Of a stretch of 64,000 bases of DNA, positions 44,951 to 54,473 are shown piece by piece. The translations under genes were made by a program, and so were the position numbers. Source of the DNA: Marthasterias glacialis (taxonomy: Eukaryota; Echinodermata; Asteroidea; Forcipulatida; Asteriidae); contig OU452234.1 in NCBI GenBank assembly GCA_911728455.2, forward strand, positions 1,180,501-1,244,500, in the 5' to 3' direction. The stretch's first letter is position 1. The number at the start of each line of letters is the position of its first letter. Below the pieces are notes generated by a model that was not told the DNA's origin, did no database searches, and saw only the letters and a program-made list of their open reading frames with translations.

Positions 44951-45590
44951 AAAGTAGCCCCAAGTTGGGTAAGTCGATTGAGGCAGCCTGTAGGATATTG
45001 GGGGCAGGCACCAAAACTCTTGGGCAGGTTGGGGCCAATGCTGTGGGGAACGCGAACTGGATATGTTGCCTGCACAGCCACTAAAATCAGTACAGTTATA
45101 TTAAAGTGGTTAGCGACGGGAAAAATCTGCTGAAGGGAAACGATAATATTCTTTTTCGTCCCTAGGAAAAAGGCTACCATAATTGTCACTAGTCATAATC
45201 GTGTTTAAGAAAACCACACACCTTGACCCAATGGTAGGATTGAGAACACAGTATCGTTGTTCCTTGTTGAACCCAATCTTTGCTTTGGGGGAGCACCCCC
45301 TCTGTCTTTTGGTGTTTGCAGCTGACTGTGACTGCGGATGCTATACAGGAGACTGCTGACGTGGTGCTGTGCAGCGCTATCGGTACAGTCTCCCGAGAAC
45401 TTGGTCTGTCCCGGGGAAGTGTTTTTCCCCCCTCGTAGTGAGTGGACCAGTTCTCTCCAACCGTTTTATCTTCAGTAAAGAGTAACAAAAACGAGTAATA
45501 AAATAGAGCTACTATAAGTACGTCCTACCAGACCTGCCCCTACAACAGAAAAGAGGATGCTCATGGAGACATTTTTCGGGTGGGATTACA
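44951..45590. other. Unrecognised single-copy segment at satellite border
   Basis: Higher GC than the satellite. Two short minus-strand frames (44914-45189 and 45189-45488) abut each other but show no domain, and the first runs into satellite. A GGGGGAGCACCCCC hairpin lies at about 45285. Not matched to any snRNA, 5S or tRNA that I know. Confidence 0.35.
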
Positions 45591-45660
45591 AAAATTACAA
45601 ATTACCCAAATTACAAATTACCCAAATTACAAATTATAGGTAAAAATTACAAATAATATT
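45591..45660 (+). repeat. 16-bp tandem repeat
   Basis: ACAAATTACCCAAATT-type units, about three, then decayed copies (ATAGGTAAAAATTAC). Confidence 0.7.
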
Positions 45661-45744
45661 CTTTATCCCTGATGTACAAATTAACATTTATTATAATGGT
45701 TGTGGTATCTGCTGCTAAAAGGATTCTAACTGCCTCCAGCTACC

Positions 45745-45905
45745 GAGCTGTCTCGGTAGTCTAGTTGGTAAGACATCTGCTCTAGAATGGCCGGGGTCGT
45801 AGGTTCGAATCTCACCAGAGAAAAATGCCTGTGATTTGTCTTTCACAGGACTCGCGGAAAGTACCGAGTATACAGTGCTTAACACACATTGGTGTATGGG
45901 TAATC
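45745..45905 (+). mobile_element. tRNA-derived SINE, second family
   Basis: The head resembles a tRNA, with box A TAGTCTAGTTGG (45757-45768) and box B GGTTCGAATCT (45802-45812). The body follows: CTGTGATTTGTCTTTCACAG and GAAAGTACCGAGTATACAG. It is not a functional tRNA gene, because the would-be acceptor arms do not pair fully and the SINE body follows directly. It lies against a TRIM 3'UTR fragment (45904 onward). Confidence 0.75.
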
Positions 45906-45985
45906 CTACTGATATCATATTCAACTCAGAAAACAACATCAAATTTTGTTCGACCCTACATGTTAAGCTATGCTACTATTTCAAA
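45904..45985 (+). pseudogene. Relic of a TRIM gene 3'UTR
   Basis: TAATCCTACTGATATCATAT, then TCAACTCAGAAAACAACATC, and AAGCTATGCTACTA match, in order, the sequence downstream of the TRIM genes at 52155-52232 and 60808-60848. No TRIM coding sequence remains immediately upstream, where the SINE now sits. It is probably the remnant of a third copy removed by deletion or by expansion of the adjacent satellite. Confidence 0.65.
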
Positions 45986-46381
45986 AAATTCAGTTGCATA
46001 ACACAAGCCAAGTTGCCCGATCTAAAGATGGGGCTTGGAGCGGTCAGTGTTGGGTGAAATGAAGGGGGGGAGTGAAGGGTGGCAACTGTGATGGGCTGTA
46101 GTATATAGGCCAATGTTTATTGTCGTGGATATAGAACAATAGGGATCATATGCACACAGCAGATTCTGCGCAAACGACTCCGTCCGGATAAACGACTTGG
46201 TGGGGATCGCAAACAAACTAAACGGCTGCTGCATGTAAGATTTGAGAAACACCACGAAAGTGTGGCCGGTGCGGTAATTTAGCATATGAATAACACAGCA
46301 CCTAGGGGAAACAGAGGGAGCGTGTGCGAAAAGCTGAATGGTCCTGAATGACGGCCACTGCTTGACAAAAAGCACTGAATC

Positions 46382-46564
46382 ATGCTGGAAAAGCGGCGTT
46401 TTGCCCGTGATGCAAAAATGACATCTTCGGCAGAGCCGGAAGGGCCACGACGACACCCTCTGGATTTTTCCCGATACGTCGGTACCCCTCCCGAGCCGCG
46501 GGACCCAGCCGTTCCGGATATTATGCGTGACAAACATTTGAGGTTGTCGCTCTTATTAAATTAG
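46382..46564 (+). other. Candidate small coding exon in a CpG-rich patch
   Basis: 46380-46530 is markedly CpG-rich compared with its surroundings. The plus frame of 60 codons contains a hydrophilic, proline- and arginine-rich stretch (SSAEPEGPRRHPLDFSRYVG). A minus frame of 171 codons overlaps (46022-46537), so strand is uncertain. No domain is recognised. It could be a first exon, part of an old transposon, or chance. Confidence 0.2.
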
Positions 46565-46685
46565 ATGCATCAAGAATTTGTTATTGAACTTTGAACACAC
46601 ACTTTTTGAACCTGTGTTGTCCACGTATAAATGATGTTGATGTGCAAAGCAGTTTCAGTGTTTAAAAGTTAAGAATATCACTCAC

Positions 46686-46854
46686 CTCTCATTGTTACGG
46701 TTCTCCACTTCTCCCTGTAGTGTCTTCAGAGCTTCACTGGTAGAGTCCTCAGCATCTTCCCTGGGAGTCTGAGACTAACTAGGTTCTTGTGGGTCTGAGG
46801 TTGCCATGGTTATAGGCTTCAGTATCCGAGGTCGGTGAATATACTGAGAAACAT
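46686..46854 (-). pseudogene. Broken copy 1 of a repeated N-terminal exon
   Basis: Member of a four-copy minus-strand exon family (see 54286). Acceptor TTTTATTTCAG and donor GAGAG|GTGAGTG are intact, and the start ACCATGG is kept (ATG at 46807). Codon 11 is TAG where the open copies have a glutamine codon. Downstream codons still resemble the family (EDSTSEALKTLQGE), ending ENRNNER. It lies divergently upstream of the first TRIM gene. Confidence 0.6.
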
Positions 46855-46869
46855 CTGAAATAAAAGAGG

Positions 46870-47525
46870 ATTAAAGTTAAGGAGGAGTTACTTTGTAACC
46901 CACAGGCTTTAGTTATTGACCCCTTGCACAAACGCCACATAAGGCTAACTGTCTACTAAGTTCGCCTCTACGGTTAACATGGAATATTAATTGAAAGTTA
47001 GAGAATGGAGTTATTGTAGCTTTAATCTATTGACAATGCAATAAGGTGTGCTCTCTTTCATGGTCTGCAAAGCCAAATTCAGATAAAACTACGAGGCACT
47101 TAAGAAAATCTAATGACTTGGATAGATTATTCCACCAGGAACATCTTGTCCAGTGAAATGACTTTCTCAAGTGACTTGATCAAACCACGGTAGAAACCAC
47201 CCACTTCTTTTCCCCTCTGGTTAAACTTGTATTCATAAATACCCAAGGCAGTTTAGGCATTCCTATTGGCTGAAAGGTGGTCACATGACTGTGTTTACTT
47301 GGTATTAAACAACTGGTAAGACATGGAGCTGTTTAAGACCGGTTATTTTAGTCTGCTTTCCTGCTTTGATACTGTAACACTAGAAAATGTATATGAAGAG
47401 GCCCAAAACAGACCCAAATTCTGAACATAACGTACAGCAAAAAATCATTGCGAAGCGAGGTTTGTTGTGTCATTCTCTGATTTATTGATATTGTATTTCT
47501 TAACAATAAAAGAGCATTTATGAAT
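46870..47525. other. No recognised feature
   Basis: AT-rich spacer, without open frames of interest. Parts resemble 56060-56400, in keeping with the tandem duplication. Confidence 0.35.
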
Positions 47526-47673
47526 GGGAATAAAAGAGTGGTGACTCTGTCTTAATCAGCCATTTAAAACCTTAGTGTCGTGGCCGTGCGATAAAGGCCC
47601 TCGCCTTTGGCGGGCCGCGACACTGACACTTTTAAACAGTCGATTAAGACCTCGCCGTCACTCTTTTATTCGC
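47526..47673. mobile_element. Foldback (hairpin) MITE-like element
   Basis: About 148 bp that folds into a long imperfect hairpin. Left arm AATAAAAGAGTGGTGAC...GTCTTAATC...TTTAAAA...AGTGTCGTGGCC pairs with right arm GGCCGCGACACT...TTTTAAA...GATTAAGAC...GTCACTCTTTTATT. A GC-rich inner loop contains AAAGGCCCTCGCCTTT. The corresponding position in the paralogous segment (about 56975) lacks it, so it inserted after the TRIM duplication or was lost there. No transposase; class not assigned. Confidence 0.75.
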
Positions 47674-48408
47674 TTAATATTCCTCTAGGTAGCAATGATT
47701 TATCTATAAAAAAAATAACTCAACCAAACCGTGACTTAAACTTTCCACTTTTATTTCCTTCTTGTTGAACTTGTGACAACAACATTTTCAACAACAATAA
47801 AAGGGCTTCTTAAAAAAAATCATAAATATTCTGTTTCCAAAATAAAGACCGTTTTTTCCATTTCCATATGACATTTAACACTCAGTTTTCTTGAAACACA
47901 ATTTGTCACATAATTGCTTTTGACCTTCACTGAGAAAACTGATCTTACTTCCTTCTGCCGCACACAGGACAAAGTAATCATGGCAAGGAGTTCAACATTT
48001 CTATCCCTCAGACTCTTGAAACATAAATTGACAAACTTCAGGGAGAAATTCCACATACATCCCACTTTGCACATACATCCCATAAACCTACAACAAGGAT
48101 CTGCTCTGATGCTTTTCAATTTACACAAACAAACCCATATCACGACAGTTTCCCTCGATACACATTTATGACTCAATAGACCCTAGTGACCTTAACATAA
48201 TAACTTTAAATCAAATTGGAATGTCAAAATTAAGTGTACTCAAAATTATGTTGACATCATTCAACGAAGATAAAACCCCTTCCTGATATTTTTGTTGTTC
48301 ATTTGAATCTCAAAAGCAAGCTTAGTTGAAGTTATTCAGGCATGTTAAACTTTATTCAACCAACATGAAGACCTTTATATAGATTTTGCTTTCCCCACAT
48401 ACATCATG
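47674..48408. other. Upstream region of first TRIM gene, conserved in the paralog
   Basis: TCCTCTAGGTAGCA onward aligns with 56979-57780 upstream of the second TRIM gene, with many indels. Minus-strand frames here (118 codons at 47820-48176) and in the paralog (74 codons at 57265-57489) are of unequal length and not preserved in reading, so they are treated as non-coding. It probably carries promoter sequence. Confidence 0.45.
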
Positions 48409-48552
48409 TTCCTAGTCAAACTCAACCAGTAACAGTTAAGGTGCGTCACTGTGCTAGAGGCCAACAGATTATTGCTGGAATTTCTTCTTCAACGTTCAAC
48501 GTTTGATTTGATGCTGTGTTTCAAGCCATTGTCTTAGTTTGTTACAATTCAA
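48409..48552 (+). other. Predicted 5'UTR exon of first TRIM gene
   Basis: A block of about 140 bp well conserved with 57858-57993 (GGCCAACAGATT, CTTCAACGTTCAACGTTTG, CAAGCCATTGTCTTAGTTTG). In both copies it ends CAATTCAA|GTAAGTTG, a near-perfect donor. With the acceptor at 49995 it gives a 1443-bp intron before the single coding exon. The exon start is not determined. Confidence 0.5.
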
Positions 48553-48798
48553 GTAAGTTGATTATTTACAGTACAGATAAAGTCAAAATAAAGATTTCAG
48601 AGACATCTGAGAAAATAAGCTGTAAAAATACCTCCAGGTCAGATGGATAAACATATTATCAAGAACTTTTTACTTTTAATATTAACAGTAGCACAAGAAA
48701 ACAAAGTGTACACAAGAAGAAACTCAAAGCGTGAAAAGGTGTTTCTGAATTGCAAAATGGAGAGAGAGTTCCTAAATTATTCTGATGATAAAGCTAAT

Positions 48799-49468
48799 CT
48801 TAAAGCCCCAGCTTGACATTACATTGGTAAGAAGAAAACCATAAATGTTTACAGATTTAGATATACCTTACATGGTATAAATTTAATGATGGTAGAAAAC
48901 TTTCCTTGAAATATTTCTGCCTGAAGTGTTATCGTTTTTGAATAATAAATGAAATAAGATCTAAAATTAGTTTTTGTCCCATTGAGACAAAAACTCTGCC
49001 TATTGGAATGCGTCAAAAAATGCTGAATGCATTTTTACTGTTGTCTTGCAAATAAAACAACACAATGAGCTGAAATTTTCAGAGCTTGGTATTATTACAT
49101 TCTTTGTGCAAAGAATGGAAGCATTTACAGACACTTCGTCACAGTTTTCACAAAGTGACATAATAGACCACACAGTAGTAAAACCATGTTTGGAGATATT
49201 GCAAATTTTAGTTGATTAAGTTATAAAAATCACAGGTTCAATTTTATTTCATGGTCAAAAACCTTTTTTTTCTCACTTTGCTAGAAGCTGAAATCTCACA
49301 GGACTAAGCAAGATGTTTTAAGACTTGTTGCTTGGCAGAAATAAAGGTATCAGTGAATACCTTCTGAATATTAACATAACTAAAATCTGTACAAAAATTA
49401 TTTTTCAAGCATTATGTCTCGTCGTAAAAACTGTGATGACTTTACCAATGTTGAGCTGGGGCTTTAAG
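48799..49468. mobile_element. Non-autonomous TIR element in the TRIM 5'UTR intron
   Basis: About 670 bp bounded by inverted repeats: CTTAAAGCCCCAGCTTGACA at the left and its near-complement ACCAATGTTGAGCTGGGGC plus TTTAAG at the right. Inside is a second inverted motif, CAGTTTTCACAAAGTGACAT. A related copy in the opposite orientation lies at about 61083-61768. It has no coding capacity. It largely accounts for the first TRIM gene's 5'UTR intron being about 760 bp longer than that of the second. Confidence 0.65.
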
Positions 49469-50029
49469 GCCTAATATTAATTTGTATGAAACAAAAGCGT
49501 TGATAAGAAGCTCTATTGCCTACAAGCAATCTATGTCATCATGGAGCAGTACACAACAAGCTTAAACTTGTTCATTGTTTGATGCACATATTTTTAATAA
49601 TCAAGTTTAACTTTTACAATTGAAAAGATTTCCCTGTTTTTGAAATTGGTGGCTCACATTAGAACTTTGTGGCTTGCTTTGGAGATGTGCAATCCCTTAG
49701 AAATGTTGGAAATTTCGTTCGCAAAACAAGGAATAAAAGAAAATTCAATGGTGCTTTTTTTTAAAGCAAAATAATTGAAAAATATTGGCATTTAGATTCT
49801 GAAAAAGATGTAGAGAATGTACGTGTATTTAATGTTTCGATTTTGGAATAAATATTCTTATCCTCTCCAAAACAGTTGGACCAAACGAAAACAAAGAAAC
49901 TTTTTTTCCCACAAAATACTCTCCCATAATGACAAAGATGTGGAATGAGTATTATGCGATTGTTATTGACACTTGTTTCTTTGTTAAACTTACAGGATAA
50001 AACTCCAGCTTTTCAAATAAGCAAACAAG

Positions 50030-51853
50030 ATGGCTGAAAGAGCAACAGTTGAGTCAGTCTTACAAAATATCAGTCAGAGACACCTTGAATGTCAAATCTG
50101 CACAGATCGCTTAAAGGAGCCCAAAATGTTGGAGTGCTCTCATTCATTTTGTCTGGAGTGTCTTCAAAACCTTGCAGCAACATGTCCAGCCAGTCAAATG
50201 CTAAAATGTCCAGCGTGCCGAGGTCAAACTTCACTGACTGAAAGAAGAGTTGCTGATCTACGAACTGACTTCAAGTTGGCTTCTTTATTGGATGAAATAC
50301 AGCAGCATGAGACTAAACTTCACAGTCAACAAGAATTTCAACCACCTAGTCAGGTGTCTATTTCTAAATGTAGCAAGCACACTGACAAGGATGTCATCAT
50401 GTATTGTGACAGATGTAGAATCTTCATATGCACAACTTGCATTGCAAAAGACCACAGAATGCATCCTGTCACTGAACTAAATGAGGTTGTTGAGAGTTGT
50501 AAGAAGAAAGCCAATCAACTATTTGCACAAGTAGAACAACATCATTTTATTTTCAATACTGCTTTACAACACATAAATATTTCTTGCAAAACATTGGACT
50601 CTATGTTTGCTGCCACCAAAGCAAAGATCTCAAAGAAGGCTGATGAGGAGATTTTCAAGGAGGTTGCAAGGATCAGAGAGGAAGAGCGGAAACTGATGGT
50701 AGAATTAGAGCAGATTCATAATGACAGTGCCAAGAAAATGGAAATTGCAAGAGAGACAAACAACAAGGAAATGACCAAAGCACAGAATAAGAAAGATCAA
50801 GTTCACTATCTCATGGACAAAGGGAACTTCTATGAGAATCTACATCTCATAGAGAAACTCTTGCAAGACCTCAAAGAATACACAGAGATACGACCAAGCA
50901 AAGTATCCCAAGGGTTGACTAACATAGACTTTGAAGATGATCAGAAATCACTGGGGAGAGTAGTGGTGGAAGATGAACTAAAACTAGAGGCAGCAGCTTC
51001 TGATGTGGCTGGACAGCCTATATGGAAACCCCAGCCAAGACTTCCAGAAAAGACATGGACCCAAAAATCTGAAATAATAGGATATATGAACAGATCTAAG
51101 CATGTAAGATGCTTCTGTGCATCTGATGTTGCTTCCTACTCTAATGGTGATGTTGTTGTCTGTGATTCAAGAAATCACACTTTGATCAAAATATCAGCAG
51201 ACAGCATTTCTCAATCAAAGCTCATTCCAAAAGAGCTGTTAATCAAAGGTCTTGCTAATCCAAGCAGACTGACTGTAAACAATAATGACGAGCTTATTGT
51301 TATAGATAACAAAGCAGTCAAGATCTTCAACAGAAAATATAAGTGTCTCCTTCAGTTTACACTGGGTGGACAGCCATTATGCCAGTCATTATGCCAGCCA
51401 TCATGCATTGCATCTGATCAGAACAATCTGATAGCAGTTGGTTATCGTAACAAGAGAGAGATCTCCCTACACAAACCAGATGGATCCCTCATCAGAACAC
51501 TGCCTGCTCCAGGGATTGATACACACTTGACCATCTACAAACATCAACTCATCTACACCAACTGGGATGACACTAAGTTAGTATCAGTAGATTACAATGG
51601 TGCTATTGTATTCTCAGTAGATATCCATCAGTCCAGGTGGCCTCGTGGTGTGTGTTGTGACAAGGATGGAAGCATCTATGTTGCTGTATGGGATGAAGAA
51701 TCATTAGGTAAGATCCTGCATTACAGTCCTGATGGGGATTACATGGGATGTATCATTAAGGGTTGTGCTTATCCATATGGTGTAACATTCACACCAGCTG
51801 GTGATCTGGTTGTGGCTACAGATGAATCAGTTCAAATCTATTGCCATGAATAG
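50030..51853 (+). CDS. TRIM (RING, B-box, coiled coil, NHL-like propeller) E3 ubiquitin ligase, copy 1
   Basis: 607 residues in one uninterrupted exon. The ATG follows an acceptor (CTTACAG, ends 49995) by 34 bp and sits in ACAAGATGG. RING C3HC4: C21, C24, C36, H38, C41, C44, C60, C63. B-box 2: C114, H117, C126, C129, C134, C137, H142, H145. A charged coiled coil covers about 150-330. About 380-607 hold repeated NHL-like blades (LIKISADS, AVKIFNR, EISLHKPDG, LVSVDYNG, ILHYSPDG), so a beta-propeller is likely and there is no SPRY domain. The RING binds E2 enzymes and the propeller probably selects the target, probably in the cytoplasm. It is nearest in type to TRIM2/3/56-like proteins, which are expanded in echinoderms. 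A short duplication (QPLCQSLCQPS) is absent from the paralog. A possible AATAAA signal is at 52529. Confidence 0.93.
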   Translation: MAERATVESVLQNISQRHLECQICTDRLKEPKMLECSHSFCLECLQNLAATCPASQMLKCPACRGQTSLTERRVADLRTDFKLASLLDEIQQHETKLHSQQEFQPPSQVSISKCSKHTDKDVIMYCDRCRIFICTTCIAKDHRMHPVTELNEVVESCKKKANQLFAQVEQHHFIFNTALQHINISCKTLDSMFAATKAKISKKADEEIFKEVARIREEERKLMVELEQIHNDSAKKMEIARETNNKEMTKAQNKKDQVHYLMDKGNFYENLHLIEKLLQDLKEYTEIRPSKVSQGLTNIDFEDDQKSLGRVVVEDELKLEAAASDVAGQPIWKPQPRLPEKTWTQKSEIIGYMNRSKHVRCFCASDVASYSNGDVVVCDSRNHTLIKISADSISQSKLIPKELLIKGLANPSRLTVNNNDELIVIDNKAVKIFNRKYKCLLQFTLGGQPLCQSLCQPSCIASDQNNLIAVGYRNKREISLHKPDGSLIRTLPAPGIDTHLTIYKHQLIYTNWDDTKLVSVDYNGAIVFSVDIHQSRWPRGVCCDKDGSIYVAVWDEESLGKILHYSPDGDYMGCIIKGCAYPYGVTFTPAGDLVVATDESVQIYCHE

Positions 51854-51886
51854 AGACTTTCTTCATTTTCAACAGTAAAGACAGCA

Positions 51887-52075
51887 ATGAACCAATCACA
51901 AAAGGAGGCAACTTTTGAAAAACTGAAGAAACTACTGGAAGCATCATCATTGTCATCTAGCAGTTGCAACCGAAGTCCAATTCACAACATCATGCTAGGA
52001 GTCTTTATCCTTCTTTATGTTTGGAAGGTCCTCGATTTCAACAAGAAACACCAGGGATTGAACACAATCAAATGA
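51887..52075 (+). other. Small downstream ORF in the TRIM 3'UTR with one membrane-like segment
   Basis: 62 codons starting 31 bp after the TRIM stop. It has a charged N-terminal part (KEATFEKLKKLLEA), a hydrophobic stretch (IMLGVFILLYVW) and a basic end. The paralogous 3'UTR (60540-60725) keeps similarity only in the distal part and does not preserve the frame. It may be chance, or the remnant of a tail-anchored C-terminus that was once fused to the TRIM frame. Confidence 0.2.
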
Positions 52076-52079
52076 AGAG

Positions 52080-53537
52080 AACTCAAACACTTTCCTTTAT
52101 TCCCCTTGCAAGAACTCAATATCAACCACCTACATGTATATAATCCTTGAAGATTGTAATCCTACTGATATTCAACTCAGAAAACAACATCAAATGTGGT
52201 GTTACCCTGCATGTCATGCTATGCTACTAGGAATATCAATTTCATATTTAGATTTTACAAGCGTGAATTTGTTTTCAAATGTAAAAGTATTCCTATCTCT
52301 TTTATGGTGTACAACTTAAGTAATTCAAAATGGTGTGATTTGAAACATATTGAGTAGGATATGAACCTGTAACCACCAGTTTTGAAAACTGGCATCAAAA
52401 GGCTTGATCAATGGTTTAGAAAAGAGTTTTTACTTCGATACTCTTTTTTACTACTAGGATTGTTAAAAACAATATATTTAAAAAAAAACTATCGGTTTCA
52501 ATCTGGAAGCTCACTAATTACTAGGTTTAATAAACCAATGTACAGAGAATAATGTGGATCAAAAATGATATCAAAGTTGATAGTACAAAATTTGAATATC
52601 CTCCAACCTTGCACAAAACACAGACAAAATGCATGCAGTTTTCCATCATTTTCAATTAAGCATGGCAGCCTATTTTGAAGCCCATTTTACAGGTTTGTTT
52701 TTGTACGATGTGTTTCTTGAAACTAGATCTAGGCCTATGTAAATCTACTCCTACTAAAAGCCCATGAGGTATCATACTTTCAAATCTTTTGTCGCTTAAT
52801 CTCATTAAGAGTCTGATCTCCTGCTAAGTGATCAAAGTTTTTTGTAAGTTTTACGGCAGAATTCTAAGTTTCGAAGTCTCCTATGGTGATCATTTTCAAT
52901 GCTTTATTTTCTTTCAAAATCTTAGTTCATTTCTATGCATGAGGGCCAGACATTATTAGCCATTCTATTTTCAGAAGCTACCTAAATAGAGATTGTAAAT
53001 TTATAAATAAATAAAAAAACATGTTTATCTAACCAAAGAATTTAAATATCTCAAAAATTGGGAGCATTTCAAGCCAAAATATATCAAAGATAATTACTCC
53101 TTGTAATAAATCTAAAGTATAAATAGCTTTTAACTACAATTAGTTTGTTTCATTCCACAAAATTCTACTTTTCTGGAATTCTAAAGAACGGTGGACAATT
53201 ACCCAATCAATGCAATGCACTTTCGTTCAATACCACAGCAGATTGTGGAATTTTGAGAACGTTTTTGTTGAAGTATGACATACGAAGAATGTTATGTTAG
53301 CATAGCAGGCCAGTCCCATACTTTCTGCTGCCTGCTCTTTGGAAGACTCAGTATATAAGAGTCCAGTTTATAAGACTTAATTTCAAAGTGGAAGTTTGTA
53401 AAACTAGTGTGAAGAAAGTGTAAGAAGAACCATGCATGTAGCAGATGGAGCACAAACTTTTAAATCTATGTTGTACATGTATACAAGATGTTGCTATAGA
53501 ATATTATCAGAGATTAAACGTCAAGAATATACCTCAC
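52080..53537. other. 3'UTR and intergenic region
   Basis: 52080-52250 matches the sequence after the second TRIM gene (GAACTCAAACACTTTCC, TCAACTCAGAAAACAACATC). The remainder is AT-rich, without a supported gene. 53230-53430 resembles 55565-55720 (GATTGTGGAATTTTGAGAA, TTAGCATAGCA). Confidence 0.4.
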
Positions 53538-53725
53538 CTCTCATTGTGAGCTCCCTGTTTCTTGTACATCTCCAACTCTCCCTGTAGTGTCTTCAGAGCT
53601 TCACTAGTAGAATCCTCAGCATCTGCCCTGGGAGTCTGAGACTGACTTGGATCTTGTGGGTCAAGGGTTGGCATGGTTATGTGATTCAGAGTCCAAGAGA
53701 CCGTGTAGGACATGATGAGAGATAC
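53538..53725 (-). other. Open copy 2 of repeated N-terminal exon
   Basis: Minus-strand exon with acceptor ATATCCCACAG (exon from 53725) and donor GAGAG|GTGAGGT (GT at 53537). ATG at 53674 in context ACCATGCC. Open to the donor: a hydrophilic peptide with DPQDPSQSQTPRADAEDSTS, then EALKTLQGELEMYKKQGAHN (a probable coiled-coil start), leaving in phase 2. Very similar to copy 3, 748 bp away. The downstream exon has not been identified and may be outside the window or absent. Confidence 0.45.
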
Positions 53726-54285
53726 CTGTGGGATATAAATGATGAGGTTGAAAGAGAAATTGTTTAAAGATTGTCAAAATGTCTAAATCACAGACTTCAG
53801 TCTAATCAAGCATGGCCTGAATGACCCTGGGTGATGATGAGATCTTGTCTCATCTCTCAGCAAAACTCCACAAGAATTTATCTCATAACAAATTATAATG
53901 CATCTAGTTCTCATGCACTATCTTGTTTTAGTTTTTTCTAAGCCTTACAGAACAAAATCCTAAACACTTAGAACCTTAGGTGGTTCTAGTAGCAAAATGG
54001 AGAAGGGTTGTTCCTTGCCCCAACAAGTATGTACTCAACCACATCAACCCGCTCTTAATATTTTTGATAAAAGAGGAACTCCTATCAATCATCTCAAAAA
54101 TAGAACCAGGTGCCTCGTTGGAAATTATTTCTTCAATTTTGGGGTGAACACAGAAAATTGACTGGAGTGGGATTTGAACCTGTGACCAACTGAGCTATTC
54201 AGTCCTAATGTTGGCGGTCTCCCTATTTTGTCAATATCTTAAATAAATAAATGTTTCAGCATTTAAATCTTGTAATGTGTCTTAC

Positions 54286-54473
54286 CTCTCATTGTGAGCT
54301 CCCTGTTTCTTGTACATCTCCAACTCTCCCTGTCGTGTCTTCAGAGCTTCACTGGTAGAATCCGCAGCATCTGCCCTGGGAGTCCCAGACTGATTAGGAT
54401 CTTGTGGGTCAAGGGTTGCCATGGTTATGGGATTCAAAATCCAAGAGGCTGTGTGGGACATGATGAGGAACAC
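54286..54473 (-). other. Open copy 3 of repeated N-terminal exon
   Basis: Best-preserved member. Acceptor TTTTTCCACAG (exon from 54473), strong Kozak ATAACCATGG (ATG at 54422) and donor GAGAG|GTAAGAC (GT at 54285). It encodes about 45 residues, MATLDPQDPNQSGTPRADAA and then DSTSEALKTRQGELEMYKKQ, rich in D, S, T, Q and ending in a likely helix. The upstream part of the exon would be 5'UTR. No family recognised. The four copies at 46.7, 53.6, 54.4 and 55.9 kb share order and strand, opposite to the TRIM genes. Confidence 0.5.

Noticed and set aside
45750-45822. tRNA gene
   Set aside because: A and B boxes are present, but the arms do not pair as a tRNA and a SINE body follows; treated as a SINE head.
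46022-46537. 171-codon minus frame
   Set aside because: No recognisable domain, low-complexity C-terminus; could not be supported over the plus-strand alternative.
47820-48176. 118-codon minus frame upstream of the first TRIM gene
   Set aside because: The duplicated segment at 57265-57489 does not preserve the frame beyond part of it, so conservation does not favour coding.
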